From: Virgibacillus_F flavescens
GTDB taxonomy: Bacteria > Bacillota > Bacilli > Bacillales > Amphibacillaceae
Direction: 5' to 3'
Assembly (NCBI RefSeq): GCF_050574275.1
Contig: NZ_CP192260.1
Coordinates: forward strand, 3,520,656 to 3,584,655
DNA: 64,000 nucleotides
The number at the start of each line of letters is the position of its first letter. Positions within the stretch are counted from its first letter, which is position 1. This document shows positions 16,710 through 25,676 of this stretch, piece by piece. The notes beneath the pieces were generated by a model, which saw only the letters and a list, made by a program, of their open reading frames with translations, searched no databases and was not told where the DNA came from. Made by a program: the position numbers and the translations under genes.

Positions 16710-18053
16710 GTGTTTCATACTCGAAATAGTACTCAAAGTGAAGTAGAATTTGTTTCCATTGAAGAGCTTGTACCACAAAACCATCTCCTTCGGAAAATTG
16801 ACAAGTATATTGATTTTAGTTTTATCGTAGATAAAGTAAAACCTTATTATAGCGAAGTAAACGGTCGTCCTTCTTTAGATCCTCTTATATTATTCAAGAT
16901 GATGTTCATCGGATATTTTTATGGAATTCGTTCCGAACGTCAATTGGAAAAAGAGATTCAAATGAACATTGCTTATCGTTGGTTTCTTGGCTTACGGTTA
17001 AGTGACTCAGTTCCTCATCATTCTACGATTAGTTGGAATCGACGTACTCGGTTTAAGGATACAGATATTTTCCAAGAAATATTCGATGAGATTGTGCTTC
17101 AAGCTATGAACCATCGAATGGTTGGTGGAAGGGTGTTGTTTACTGACTCAACTCACCTAAAAGCCAATGCAAATAAACATAAATTCACAAAAGAAACTGT
17201 TGAAGTGGAAACTCGAGACTACATAGAAGATCTAAACGAAGCAATCGAAGATGATCGAGAGGAACACGGAAAAAAGCCGTTAAAAAAACGGGAGGAAGTG
17301 AAAAAAACAAAAGATATTCGTAAAAGCACAACGGATCCCGATAGTGGATTCATGTCTCGGGATCAAAAACAGGAAATGTTTTGTTACCTTGATCACCGCA
17401 CGACAGATATGAAATTTAATATTATTACCGATGCGTTTGTCACACCAGGAAACTTTCACGATTCTCGCCCCTATCTTAGTCGTTTAGATCGTCAAATTAA
17501 GCGATTTGGTTTTAATGTTGAGGCTGTTGCGTTGGATTCGGGGTATCTAACGACACCTATTTGTAAAGGCATATCAGATCGAAATATTTTTGGTGTAATA
17601 GCACATAGAAGATATCATCCAACAAAAGGTTTGTTTCCAAAATGGAAATTTGAATATAATAAAGCACAAGATCGTTACGTTTGTCCGAATGGAGAGGTAT
17701 TGCCTTACAGTACAACAAGTCGAGGTGGATACAGAGAGTACAAATCAAACCCTCAAAATTGTGTAATGTGTCCTCTACTAGATCAATGTACACGGTCAAA
17801 AAACCATCAAAAGGTGATTACGCGGCACGTCTGGGAGGACCATAAAGAAAAAATACGACAGAATCGGCTTTCCCCTTCGGGGAAAATGCTATATAAATTT
17901 AGAAAAGAAAAAGTAGAGCGAAGCTTTGCAGATTCCAAACAACTGCATGGGCTTCGCTACTGCAGGTTACGAGGATTGCACAATGCTGGTGAACAAGTAT
18001 TACTCACCGCAGCGTGCCAAAACATGAAGAAGATTGCCACACACCTAGCCTAG
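16710..18053 (+). CDS. IS1182-family transposase
   Basis: A 447-residue DDE transposase. The N-terminal DUF772 domain shows RPSLDPLILFKMM and GIRSERQLEKEI. The catalytic domain has FTDSTHLKANANKHK (first acidic residue), ALDSGYLTTP (second) and the EKVERSFADSKQLHGLRYCR tail holding the last. A cysteine-rich insert, CVMCPLLDQCTRSK, is typical of the family. The frame is open from a GTG at 16701, but AGGCGGTGAT eight bases before the GTG at 16710 favours the latter. The gene appears complete and potentially active. Confidence 0.9.
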   Translation: MFHTRNSTQSEVEFVSIEELVPQNHLLRKIDKYIDFSFIVDKVKPYYSEVNGRPSLDPLILFKMMFIGYFYGIRSERQLEKEIQMNIAYRWFLGLRLSDSVPHHSTISWNRRTRFKDTDIFQEIFDEIVLQAMNHRMVGGRVLFTDSTHLKANANKHKFTKETVEVETRDYIEDLNEAIEDDREEHGKKPLKKREEVKKTKDIRKSTTDPDSGFMSRDQKQEMFCYLDHRTTDMKFNIITDAFVTPGNFHDSRPYLSRLDRQIKRFGFNVEAVALDSGYLTTPICKGISDRNIFGVIAHRRYHPTKGLFPKWKFEYNKAQDRYVCPNGEVLPYSTTSRGGYREYKSNPQNCVMCPLLDQCTRSKNHQKVITRHVWEDHKEKIRQNRLSPSGKMLYKFRKEKVERSFADSKQLHGLRYCRLRGLHNAGEQVLLTAACQNMKKIATHLA

Positions 18054-18071
18054 CTTGGCTAGGTGTGTGGG
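18037..18071 (+). terminator. Hairpin at the end of the IS1182-family transposase gene
   Basis: CCACACACCTAGCC and GGCTAGGTGTGTGG form a near-perfect stem that overlaps the stop codon and precedes a short T-rich run. Confidence 0.75.
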
Positions 18072-18168
18072 AGTCTATTTTCACCCAAATAATCTTTGCA
18101 TTTTATGATATTTTTTCAATAAAAATAGGATGTAGAGAAAAAAACACCTACTTTCTCTACATCCTGAA

Positions 18169-18185
18169 GACAGTTAAAAACTGTC
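18169..18185. repeat. Right target duplication; also terminator of sspP
   Basis: The 17-bp palindrome matches 16584-16600. In its minus orientation it lies 12 bases after the sspP stop codon and is adjoined by A/T tracts, so it probably still acts as the sspP terminator. Confidence 0.8.
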
Positions 18186-18196
18186 TTTTTTAAAAC

Positions 18197-18349
18197 TTAC
18201 ATATCATGGGACGTATTCTTATTTTGCCTTGAGTGATTTTTATTTTTAACTTTGTGTGAGCCACTTAAAGGTTCACCGTACGGCTGATTTGGGCTTTTTG
18301 GTAAGTTTGGTTCGTCCTTCTGCTTCGGACCTTTTGGCTTTCCTGACAT
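18197..18349 (-). CDS. sspP: Small acid-soluble spore protein P
   Basis: A 50-residue basic, hydrophilic protein. The C-terminal half, GEPLSGSHKVKNKNHSRQ followed by NKNTSHDM, matches the conserved end of SspP, a minor spore-core protein made in the forespore under sigma-G. A GGAGTTTTAATA spacer with AAAGGAG precedes the ATG at 18349. It is one of two minor ssp genes in this window and indicates a sporulating host. Confidence 0.85.
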   Translation of the reverse strand: MSGKPKGPKQKDEPNLPKSPNQPYGEPLSGSHKVKNKNHSRQNKNTSHDM

Positions 18350-18417
18350 TTATTAAAACTCCTTTCCATTTGCAACTAGCTTTTGAAAAGAAATTGATAT
18401 TATACATAAATTTTATT

Positions 18418-19851
18418 TCAACCATTTTCTTCAGCACGTGCCATTGCCTCTCGCTCTTGTGCTGGTGTTGTACTTTTTATAAGAAATGACAATACTAAAG
18501 CAATAAATGATATACCAGTTGTAACATAAAACGCAATGTTTACTCCATGTATTGCCCCGCTAGTCTCACCATTATCCAATGCTGCAGCAGTCATTACCGT
18601 AATGAGAATTGCAGTTCCAATAGATGCTGCAACTTGACGCATCGTGTTGTTCATCGCAGATCCATGGGGAATAAGTCTGTTTGGTAATTGATTAAGACCA
18701 GCAGTTGTAGCAGGCATCATAACCATTGAGATACCAAGCATCCTAATGGCAAAAACAATCGTTAAATAGGTTAATGATGTAGTTGCCGTTAAATCAGTAA
18801 AGAGAAAAGTAGTAACCGTAACAATTGTCATTCCTATTATAACTAACCAGCGCGCCCCAATTCTATCAAAAATTCTCCCCGTAATTGGAGACATAAATCC
18901 CATTAATAATGCGCCAGGCATAATCATTATTCCAGATTCAAGTGCAGTGAATCCAGCCATGTTCTGCATGTATATTGGCAAAATAGTTTCCGCACCAATA
19001 AGCGCAATGAATGCAACCATCCCTATTATGGTTGTAATGGTGAAGACTTTGTATTTAAACACGCGAAATTCTAAGATAGGCTGTTTAAGCTTAAATTGCC
19101 GTGTTATAAAACTGGCCAGTGAAATCGAACCAATAATTAAGGATGCGATGACATAAATACTTGACCATCCGTAATTCCCTGCACTGCTGAATCCATACAA
19201 CAGCCCACCGAAGCCAATTGTGGATAGAACAATTGATAAATAATCTACCTTAGGAAATGTTCTGGTTGTCACGTTTTTCATGACAAAATAGGCGATTACA
19301 ATATCGATTATTGCGATTGGAAGAATTATGTAAAATAAATATCTCCATGGATAATGCTGTATTACCCAACCTGAAAGAGTTGGTCCAATTGCAGGCGCGA
19401 ATGATATGACAAGACCAACCATTCCCATTGCAGATCCGCGTTTTTCAACTGGAAAAATCAAAATAAATATAGTCATCATCAACGGGAGCATAATACCTGC
19501 CCCAGCAGCCTGAATAATTCTTCCTATCATTAACACTGCGAAATTTGGTGAAAGCGCACAAACAAGCGTACCAACAGAAAATACAGCCATAGCTGTCAAG
19601 AACAATCTGCGAGTAGTAAATGTTTCAATTAAAAATGCTGTGATTGGTATCATAATACCATTTACCAGCATGAAAATAGTTGTAACCCACTGAGCAGTAT
19701 TCTCAGTTAAATTTAAATCTTCCATAATGTGTGGAATTGCTGTAGCTAGTAATAGCTGGTTTAAAATAGCGACAAATGCGCCAGTTAGAAGCACCGCAAC
19801 AATAGGAGTTTTATTTATAGTTTTGATATTTTCTGTTTGTTGATTCTTCAT
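18418..19851 (-). CDS. MFS drug exporter, DHA2 (14-helix) family
   Basis: A 477-residue proton-coupled exporter with about 14 hydrophobic helices. The family motifs are ILNQLLLATAIPHIMEDL near the N-terminus, FLIETFTTRRLFLTAM (motif A region) and GPTLSGWVIQHYPWRYLF (motif C and following). It resembles EmrB/LmrB exporters that remove lincomycin-like or lipophilic drugs. AAGGAG lies nine bases before the ATG at 19851, while the earlier ATG at 19860 directly abuts it, so 19851 is the better start. A close paralogue lies at 33680-35101. Confidence 0.85.
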   Translation of the reverse strand: MKNQQTENIKTINKTPIVAVLLTGAFVAILNQLLLATAIPHIMEDLNLTENTAQWVTTIFMLVNGIMIPITAFLIETFTTRRLFLTAMAVFSVGTLVCALSPNFAVLMIGRIIQAAGAGIMLPLMMTIFILIFPVEKRGSAMGMVGLVISFAPAIGPTLSGWVIQHYPWRYLFYIILPIAIIDIVIAYFVMKNVTTRTFPKVDYLSIVLSTIGFGGLLYGFSSAGNYGWSSIYVIASLIIGSISLASFITRQFKLKQPILEFRVFKYKVFTITTIIGMVAFIALIGAETILPIYMQNMAGFTALESGIMIMPGALLMGFMSPITGRIFDRIGARWLVIIGMTIVTVTTFLFTDLTATTSLTYLTIVFAIRMLGISMVMMPATTAGLNQLPNRLIPHGSAMNNTMRQVAASIGTAILITVMTAAALDNGETSGAIHGVNIAFYVTTGISFIALVLSFLIKSTTPAQEREAMARAEENG

Positions 19852-19983
19852 TTTCTTCATCTCCTTATTGTGCTCTTTTGATTGTATATATTCTCTACAT
19901 GATAAGAATTATATGGAAATTATAGTTATACTGTCAACGATGAGAGCTTAAGCATAGAAAAATAAACATACTAATTAACTAAC

Positions 19984-20892
19984 TCAACTTTCGCAGACTG
20001 AAAAATGCAGGTGCTCAAAAACATTAGACTTAGCCCGCAATCTGATGTAGTAGTTTTTCAATATCTCTATACTGTGAATTAACTTTCGGATTACTTCTAT
20101 AGCTGTACAGAATCATTCCGAAGGAAATTAAAAAAGTTACATGAAGTACAAATTAAGAGGATCTGCGATCGCATCATCGAATTCACTTCGCTTTCCGTGG
20201 GCACGGCTTCAGCTTCCTCGGATAAGCAAAAACCGCTTTCCTGCTTAGATCTTCAGCTCGCGCTGTTCCCACAGGAGTCTCGTGAATTCGATGATGCTGG
20301 ATTGATGTGCGAAAGTGAAATTTTTAATATCTATCCTTTTTCAGTTGCTAGTGCATCGGCGTTTTTTCTTCACTGCTGTTGTATACACTATAACAAGGAC
20401 TGAACTAAGAATTGCCATCAAATCCATTTATTAAGGGATTTTTCGCTGCTACCAGTCGACTTCTGGGGTAGGACGAACATAGGTAAGACCTGGATCGCGC
20501 TAGTATATCACTGAAAAAGCGGTAGGTTCTAAAAAATATTATTTCCACTTCAACCTAGCATCTTCGAATATACGAAGACTCCTGTGGGAAGTAAGAGATC
20601 GGTGAGACCCCGAAGGACGCCAGTCCAAGGAGGCTCACCACTCGCCCACGGAAAGCGAAGTATATTCGAAGATGCGATCGCAGATCCACTAAGTCAATAT
20701 TTCGTGTAACTTTTTTCAGTACACTGCCAACAACGGAAATTTCCTTACTGTTACATCAAATACGAAAAAGTATAGTAACTAGCAGCATGTTTTAGGAATA
20801 GACATATTAGTAATTCGTTTCAGGTAACATATTTCAAGTGCTACAAGAACTATAGTTTATTTCGTTCATAAAAATATCTCTACGAAAATTGA
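19984..20892. repeat. Composite MITE-like repeat, block II
   Basis: This gene-free stretch begins TCAACTTTCGCAGACTG and ends near GAAAATTGA. It holds two hairpin modules. The first (20159-20297) has arms ATCGAATTCACTTCG and CGTGAATTCGATGATG. The second, in the opposite orientation (20558-20687), has arms CTTCGAATATACGAAG-like and a centre of the other type (GGTGAGACCCCG ... GAGGCTCACC). Both carry the flank GATCTGCGATCGCA or its reverse. The gene-like frame inside it is a hairpin artefact. Confidence 0.75.
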
Positions 20893-20903
20893 ATTAACTA
20901 ACT

Positions 20904-20935
20904 AAAGCCCCGTCAAAAGTAGCGACGGGGCTTTT
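20904..20935. terminator. Terminator after the VOC gene
   Basis: AAAGCCCCGTC and GACGGGGCTTTT form an 11-pair stem just beyond the end of the minus-strand VOC gene. Confidence 0.88.
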
Positions 20936-20947
20936 CATATTATCCAG

Positions 20948-21319
20948 TTATATTTTCCACTCCAGAAATTCAAGTCTGTTTCCAAACGGATCTTCTAAAT
21001 AAAAACGATTGGCTCCAGGTAATCTGTCATCCACTAGCAGCGGTACATTCTTTTCATTTAAATAATCTTTCAGTTCCTCAATGTTTTCAACGTGAAATGC
21101 AGGGTGTGCCTTTTTAGCTGGTATGAATGGTTCCTCTATCCCAATATGTAGCCGTATTGCTCCTGTCATAAACCATAAACCACCATTTTTCTTTAAGGAA
21201 TCTGGTTTTTCAACTTCTTTAAAACCAAGTAGATCTGAGAAAAATTCTCTTGCCTCGTGTTCTCCACCTTTAGGTGCGGCTAACTGTACATGGTCAATTT
21301 CCACATAAGTAAAAGACAT
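20948..21319 (-). CDS. VOC (glyoxalase/bleomycin-resistance fold) protein
   Basis: A 123-residue single-domain protein of the vicinal oxygen chelate superfamily. It has two beta-alpha-beta-beta-beta modules: IDHVQLAAPKGGEHEAREFF begins the first, and HPAFHVENIEELKDYL begins the second. Metal-ligand candidates are His10 in the first strand, the His in IRLHIGIEE and the Glu in NRLEFLEW near the end. The substrate is unknown; relatives include glyoxalases and thiol transferases. It is monocistronic. Confidence 0.8.
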   Translation of the reverse strand: MSFTYVEIDHVQLAAPKGGEHEAREFFSDLLGFKEVEKPDSLKKNGGLWFMTGAIRLHIGIEEPFIPAKKAHPAFHVENIEELKDYLNEKNVPLLVDDRLPGANRFYLEDPFGNRLEFLEWKI

Positions 21320-21439
21320 GTTATTAAACCCCTTTGCATAAGCTTTTCACTTATCATAACGTTAATTCGATCAAAAAGATAATACTTTTTCCCTATTGGA
21401 ATAGACAAGTATCACTTATCCCTTTATGGTCAATAAAAA

Positions 21440-21466
21440 GACCAGCTCACATTTAGTAAGCTGGTC
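21440..21466 (-). terminator. Terminator, probably for the sspL transcript
   Basis: GACCAGCT and AGCTGGTC form an eight-pair stem followed on the minus strand by CTTTTTATTG. The 250 bases between it and sspL contain a small hairpin (CCACT ... AGTGG near 21527) and no gene that I can support. Confidence 0.6.
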
Positions 21467-21722
21467 TGAATCATTTTAAAGTTAAAAGCCACAATTGCCG
21501 TATAATCAATAAAAAGTTTTAAACCACCACTCGTCAAAGTGGGTGTTTGCAAAAACCTTCCTGTCTTCCACTCTTTGGAGGCACGACATTTCAGTTCTTA
21601 TATAAAACTCCCTATTATAATGTTAGAGGTTAAAACTTAATTAAATACGTACAATGTAGCTTATTAATATCTTACACCTTAACATTTAAAATGACAATAG
21701 TAATTTCACCCATTTTGCAAAA

Positions 21723-21863
21723 TTATCTTTTTGTATTTGTCTTCTTAGCTTTATGTTCCAGTTCTGAGTTCGGTCTATGATTCTCTGCATCTTTTGTGTT
21801 GCCTGCAGGATTGATGCTTGAATTTACTTTTTTCTTGTTATATAAGTCATTTTTCTCACTCAT
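21723..21863 (-). CDS. sspL: Small acid-soluble spore protein L
   Basis: A 46-residue basic protein with a GGAGGTGTTTTAA leader before its ATG. The C-terminus, SELEHKAKKTNTKR, matches the conserved end of SspL (there ELEERAKKSNTKR), and the central NPAGNTKDAEN corresponds to the Gly-Asn-Thr segment. SspL is a minor spore-core protein expressed in the forespore. It is 54 bases ahead of the acyl-CoA ligase end, on the same strand. Confidence 0.8.
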   Translation of the reverse strand: MSEKNDLYNKKKVNSSINPAGNTKDAENHRPNSELEHKAKKTNTKR

Positions 21864-21917
21864 TTAAAACACCTCCAGTAGTAGTGTTTCAAATAGTAAT
21901 ATCAATTATACAGATTT

Positions 21918-23528
21918 CTATCTCTCGCCAAGCTTATCGAATTGATCGCGCAACGAACGCTTCAGCACTTTTCCACTTGGATTTTTTGGTAAAGTATCTG
22001 CGAATTCAACATACTTTGGAACTTTAAATGTTGACAACTTTTTTTTACAAAAGTTAGTAACATCATCCTTTGTTACACTTGCGTTATCTTTAAGAACGAT
22101 TACAGCAGTGACAGCTTCAATCCAATATGCATCAGGTATACTAATGACAGCAACCTCTGACACACCGTCCAACTGGTAAATTGTTTCTTCGACTTCTCTG
22201 CTGGAAACATTGACTCCACCAGTATTAATCATATCTTTCTTTCGATCAATAATTGTGATATATCCTTCTTCATCCATTGCACCAAGGTCTCCGCTGTGAA
22301 ACCAGCCACCACGAAAGGCTTCTGCGGTCTTTTCTGGATCATGTAAATACCCTTTCATCACATGGGGGGTACGATGAACGATCTCACCTATCACATTACG
22401 CGGTAATTCTTTATCTTCTTCATCAACTATTCTAGTCTGTACATTTAAGGAAGCTTTTCCCGCTGACCCTAATTTTCGCAGTTGGTCTTCAGGTTGCAGT
22501 GCAGTTGCAAGCGGCGCTACTTCAGTTTGCCCATAAAAGTTCCAAAACTTCGCGTTTGGCAATCGATCAGAAAGCTCCTTTAGTATTTCACGTGGCATGA
22601 TTGCCGCACCATAATAACATTTTTCCAGTGATGATAAGTCTCTTTTATTGAAATCAGGGTGGCGCAATAGTGCGATCCACACAGTTGGCGGACAAAATAA
22701 TTGCGTTGCACTCTCTTCTTCTATTGTTTTCAATATCACTTCAGGACTGGCAGTTCCAAGAATAATTCCACTGGAACCGACATAAACACCAGGTCCTAAA
22801 AACACATGCAGCTGGGCACTATGATATAGCGGCAGTGCATGAATTGCTATGTCCCGAGCTTCCATTTTACCGTCAATGATACAACTGACATATTCACTTA
22901 TCAGGCTTTTATGCGTTAGCATAACTCCTTTTGGCCGTGACTCGGTTCCGCTAGTATATAAAACATGTGCAAGATCGTCATCAGCAAGTTCACCCTCAAC
23001 AAATTTTGTTGATTGACCTTGTCTAAGAACAGACAATAACTCCCAATCCTCCATATTCTTTTTTGTATTAAAATCAACCGGAAGGTCCATTAAATAACGA
23101 TGTTTTATTTCTAGTGTACCTGCTGATTCATCCAAGACCTCTGCAAATTCTTCTGACGCTATAAAACCATTAACTTCAGCATGCTCTACTATGTAGCTAA
23201 CATCCTCAACTGAAAGCATATAATTTATCGGAATCATTACAGCACCTATACGAGCCAATGCAAAATTGACTACAACAAAATCCAAGCTGTTCTTAGACAA
23301 AACAGTAATCATATCACCTTTCAGCATACCTCTTTCCAGGAAAGCATGTGCTGTTTGGTTTACCATGTCATCCAGTTCAGCATATGTTAACCGGTGTTCT
23401 AGATACGTAATAGCTAGCTTATCTGGATCCCTGTCTCTTGTGCGGGCTAGTAAATCACCTAAAGTGTTTCTTCTTGCGCGATCCAACTTGATGGATTGTT
23501 GCTCAAAATCCTTTTGCAATTTTGTCAT
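21918..23528 (-). CDS. Acyl-CoA synthetase (AMP-forming, fatty-acid--CoA ligase type)
   Basis: A 536-residue enzyme of the ANL superfamily that activates a carboxylic acid with ATP and joins it to CoA. The P-loop motif is YTSGTESRPKGVMLTH near residue 193. Others are FYGQTEVAP (A5), GWFHSGDLG (A7), DRKKDMINTGGVNVSSREVE (A8) and PKNPSGKVLKRSL (A10) with the catalytic lysine. Chain length preference cannot be read from the sequence. The ATG at 23528 has AGGGGTG at good spacing; an upstream GTG in frame is less likely. Confidence 0.85.
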   Translation of the reverse strand: MTKLQKDFEQQSIKLDRARRNTLGDLLARTRDRDPDKLAITYLEHRLTYAELDDMVNQTAHAFLERGMLKGDMITVLSKNSLDFVVVNFALARIGAVMIPINYMLSVEDVSYIVEHAEVNGFIASEEFAEVLDESAGTLEIKHRYLMDLPVDFNTKKNMEDWELLSVLRQGQSTKFVEGELADDDLAHVLYTSGTESRPKGVMLTHKSLISEYVSCIIDGKMEARDIAIHALPLYHSAQLHVFLGPGVYVGSSGIILGTASPEVILKTIEEESATQLFCPPTVWIALLRHPDFNKRDLSSLEKCYYGAAIMPREILKELSDRLPNAKFWNFYGQTEVAPLATALQPEDQLRKLGSAGKASLNVQTRIVDEEDKELPRNVIGEIVHRTPHVMKGYLHDPEKTAEAFRGGWFHSGDLGAMDEEGYITIIDRKKDMINTGGVNVSSREVEETIYQLDGVSEVAVISIPDAYWIEAVTAVIVLKDNASVTKDDVTNFCKKKLSTFKVPKYVEFADTLPKNPSGKVLKRSLRDQFDKLGER

Positions 23529-23614
23529 ACACAACACCCCTGATTTAATTTGAATTTTCTTTCTTTTATTTTATTTCAGATAAATCAGAAATACAAGCTT
23601 TATATTTAGAAAAT

Positions 23615-23648
23615 AAAAAATGGGTAAGAGTGCTTCCACTCTTACCCA
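23615..23648 (-). terminator. Terminator after proC
   Basis: GGGTAAGAGTG and CACTCTTACCC form an 11-pair stem. On the minus strand it is followed by ATTTTTTATTTT. Confidence 0.88.
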
Positions 23649-23673
23649 CTTCCATTAGTACTATTGATTAAAT

Positions 23674-24516
23674 TTAAGACAATACCAATACTTTATCAAG
23701 TTCTTTGCTAATTTCCTTCGATCGTTTTGCAGCATTATTTACTGCCTGGGAAATTGCTACTCCCCCGTTATGCTCTTTTAATGCTTTTAAACCAGCAGCA
23801 GTAGTACCATTTGGCGAAACGATATTATCAATTAATTCTGATGGCGTTTCATCTTTTTCCATCACCATTTTGGCAGCACCGTAAACTGTTTGAGCAGCAA
23901 TTTTCCGCGCGACATCACTGTCCATGCCACAAACTTTACCCATGTTTTCCATTTGCTCCATTAAATAGTAGAAATACGCAGGTCCACTTCCTGCAATACC
24001 AGTGAATACATCCATTTGTTCTTCCTCTATTACATATACTTCACCCATGCATCCAAGCATTTCCTTTACTTCATTGGCATTTTCATCATTGGAAGTAGCT
24101 CCAATCGACATTGCCGTAGCTGATTCCTGAATCATACTTGAAGTATTAGGCATCACTCGAATTACTTCCTGACCGCTATTCAAACGTTCTTCCATATAAG
24201 AAGTTGATATGCCTGCTAACACAGAGATTATTACCTGGTCATCAGCAAGTTTGTATTTCATTTCAGAAAGTGTGTCTTCTGCTCCTTTTGGTTTCATTGC
24301 TAGTATAAAAAAGTCAATCTCTTTGTAAGGTAGATTTGTAATTAGTTCAGTTCGTACACCATACTTGTTTTCCATTTCAACTAATCGATCCTCATTACTT
24401 CTGTTTGTAACAATTATTTGGTTTGCAGGTACTTTTTCTGTTTGAATCATTCCAGCTATCATAGCTTCTGCCATATTTCCAGCACCTAAAAATGCGATTG
24501 TTTTTTGTTTTAACAT
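23674..24516 (-). CDS. proC: Pyrroline-5-carboxylate reductase
   Basis: This enzyme reduces delta-1-pyrroline-5-carboxylate to proline with NAD(P)H, the last step of proline synthesis. The 280-residue length fits. The N-terminal motif is FLGAGNMAEAMIAG. Later motifs are RVMPNTSSMIQESATA and GSGPAYFYYLMEQME. The signature near the C-terminus is NIVSPNGTTAAGLKALKEHN. Proline is a main compatible solute in salt-tolerant Bacillaceae, which may be relevant here. It is monocistronic. Confidence 0.95.
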   Translation of the reverse strand: MLKQKTIAFLGAGNMAEAMIAGMIQTEKVPANQIIVTNRSNEDRLVEMENKYGVRTELITNLPYKEIDFFILAMKPKGAEDTLSEMKYKLADDQVIISVLAGISTSYMEERLNSGQEVIRVMPNTSSMIQESATAMSIGATSNDENANEVKEMLGCMGEVYVIEEEQMDVFTGIAGSGPAYFYYLMEQMENMGKVCGMDSDVARKIAAQTVYGAAKMVMEKDETPSELIDNIVSPNGTTAAGLKALKEHNGGVAISQAVNNAAKRSKEISKELDKVLVLS

Positions 24517-24737
24517 ATAAAATCATCCTCTTTTATTTTGTCTTCCGTTCATTTCTTTGACTGTTGTATCTTAACATCTGTGTATGAAGTTTCAAGGGTT
24601 TTTTGGATATTGGTATGTATATGGTCCAGATAGTGAGAGAAAGCGTTTCCATTTAATTTTAATTAGGGGAAAACAGCATCTTACCACTGTTTATCACTGT
24701 ATATCGGGATAATTCAAGGTTGAAATTCAGTGAAAAT

Positions 24738-24827
24738 GTTAGAAAACTTGGCTTATCGCCTAGCCTTAATGGCGAATGCCTTAGTTACACTTATGCAGTA
24801 AGAAAGTATTTTATTTTCTTACCTGCT
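24738..24827 (+). repeat. Dispersed 3' hairpin repeat, copy 2
   Basis: The copy begins GTTAGAAAACTTGGC and includes TCGCCTAGCCTTAATGGCGA and TTATGCAGTAAGAAAG. Unlike the other three, no plus-strand gene precedes it: the 220 bases up to the proC start show no supported coding frame. A lost gene or a non-coding transcript is possible. Confidence 0.65.
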
Positions 24828-24863
24828 AAAAAAGAAGACTATTTTTAGATAGTCTTCTTTTTT
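24828..24863. terminator. Terminator following repeat copy 2
   Basis: AAAAAAGAAGACTAT and ATAGTCTTCTTTTTT form a 15-pair stem with T-runs in both directions. Confidence 0.85.
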
Positions 24864-25099
24864 CATTAAAGGAACCCTTTAAAGCGAATGGGTTTTCTTC
24901 CGTATTCAACTTTCGTATAAAATAAGTAGTTACTCGTTAAAATAGTTGAATAAGCCCGCAATGCGATGTAGCAGTTACACAAAATCTCTATACTGTGAAG
25001 TAACCACACTGCTCCGAAATTAAACCACATTATAACAGCAACGTGATTTCCACCGATGGCAGTCGCGCACCTTAGGGCGGCTGGTGAGCCTCCTCGTGC

Positions 25100-25103
25100 C
25101 ATC
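25100..25103. repeat. Left target-site duplication of the IS3-family element
   Basis: CATC occurs here and again at 26550-26553. Joining the flanks restores a continuous hairpin module, supporting a four-base duplication. Confidence 0.75.
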
Positions 25104-25154
25104 TGCAGTGCACCCCTATAGTTGGACACCCAATTAACAATAGGAGGTGCCTGG

Positions 25155-25676
25155 ATGAGAAAGATGACAGAGAAGGAAAAACACGATGTTGTGCAACGTT
25201 ATATAAAAGAGAGTTATAGTTATCGGGGCTTAGCGAAAGAAAGCGGGATTGACGAATCTGTATTACGCTATTGGGTAAAATTATATGAGTATCATGGAAA
25301 TCAAGCTTTTCAATTTCCCTATACAAACTATACGCCAGCCTTTAAGCTAGATATAATTACGTTTATTGAAGAGAAGAATTTCTCTCTTCGAGAGGCATCG
25401 GCGATCTTCCACATTCCTGATCCTGCTATGGTTCGGAAGTGGAAGAAAAAGTGGGAGACTGGTGGATTCGATGCCCTTAAACCAACACGGAAGGGGAATC
25501 CCCATATGACAGCACATCAAAAGAAAAATTCGAAGAATGAAAAACCTGCTAAGGATCCTATAGAGGAAATGCAAAAAGAACTGGAACACTTGCGTATGGA
25601 GAATGCCTATCTAAAAAAGTTGAGAGCCTTAGTTCAAAACAAGGAAAAATCACCAAACAAGACAAAGCGAAAGTAG
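25155..25676 (+). CDS. IS3-family OrfA (helix-turn-helix protein)
   Basis: A 173-residue DNA-binding partner of the transposase. Two helix-turn-helix units are visible: SYRGLAKESGIDESVLRYWVKLY (about residues 23-45) and FSLREASAIFHIPDPAMVRKW (about 75-95). A leucine-zipper-like coiled coil, EEMQKELEHLRMENAYLKKL, follows near residue 150. AGGAGGTG before the ATG at 25155 sets the start. The slippery heptamer AAAAAAG at 25613-25619 lies just after the coiled coil, so frameshifting yields the OrfAB transposase. Confidence 0.9.
   Translation: MRKMTEKEKHDVVQRYIKESYSYRGLAKESGIDESVLRYWVKLYEYHGNQAFQFPYTNYTPAFKLDIITFIEEKNFSLREASAIFHIPDPAMVRKWKKKWETGGFDALKPTRKGNPHMTAHQKKNSKNEKPAKDPIEEMQKELEHLRMENAYLKKLRALVQNKEKSPNKTKRK
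25613..25619 (+). promoter_or_regulatory. Programmed -1 frameshift site
   Basis: The heptamer A_AAA_AAG is read in the OrfA frame as CTA AAA AAG. A slip of one base back enters the orfB frame, which is open from here to 26515. Confidence 0.82.

Larger units (their letters stand above)
16601..18168 (+). mobile_element. IS1182-family insertion sequence, complete
   Basis: The element is 1568 bp with imperfect ends: left TTCAGGCTGTCGAGAAACT, right (reversed) TTCAGGATGTAGAGAAAGT, 16 of 19 identical. It is flanked by a 17-bp palindromic direct repeat. The single transposase gene is intact. Subterminal hairpins occur at both ends (for example AGGATGTAGAGAAA and TTTCTCTACATCCT at 18128-18165), which would insulate the transposase from outside transcription. 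Confidence 0.9.

Noticed and set aside
20197..20403. 68-codon frame in block II
   Set aside because: It is the hairpin module read through; the same text appears in block I.
21480..21640. Possible remnant of an IS200/IS605 end or structured RNA near the CCACTCGTCAAAGTGGG hairpin
   Set aside because: Only a short stem is visible, with no transposase or known RNA consensus; not enough to name.
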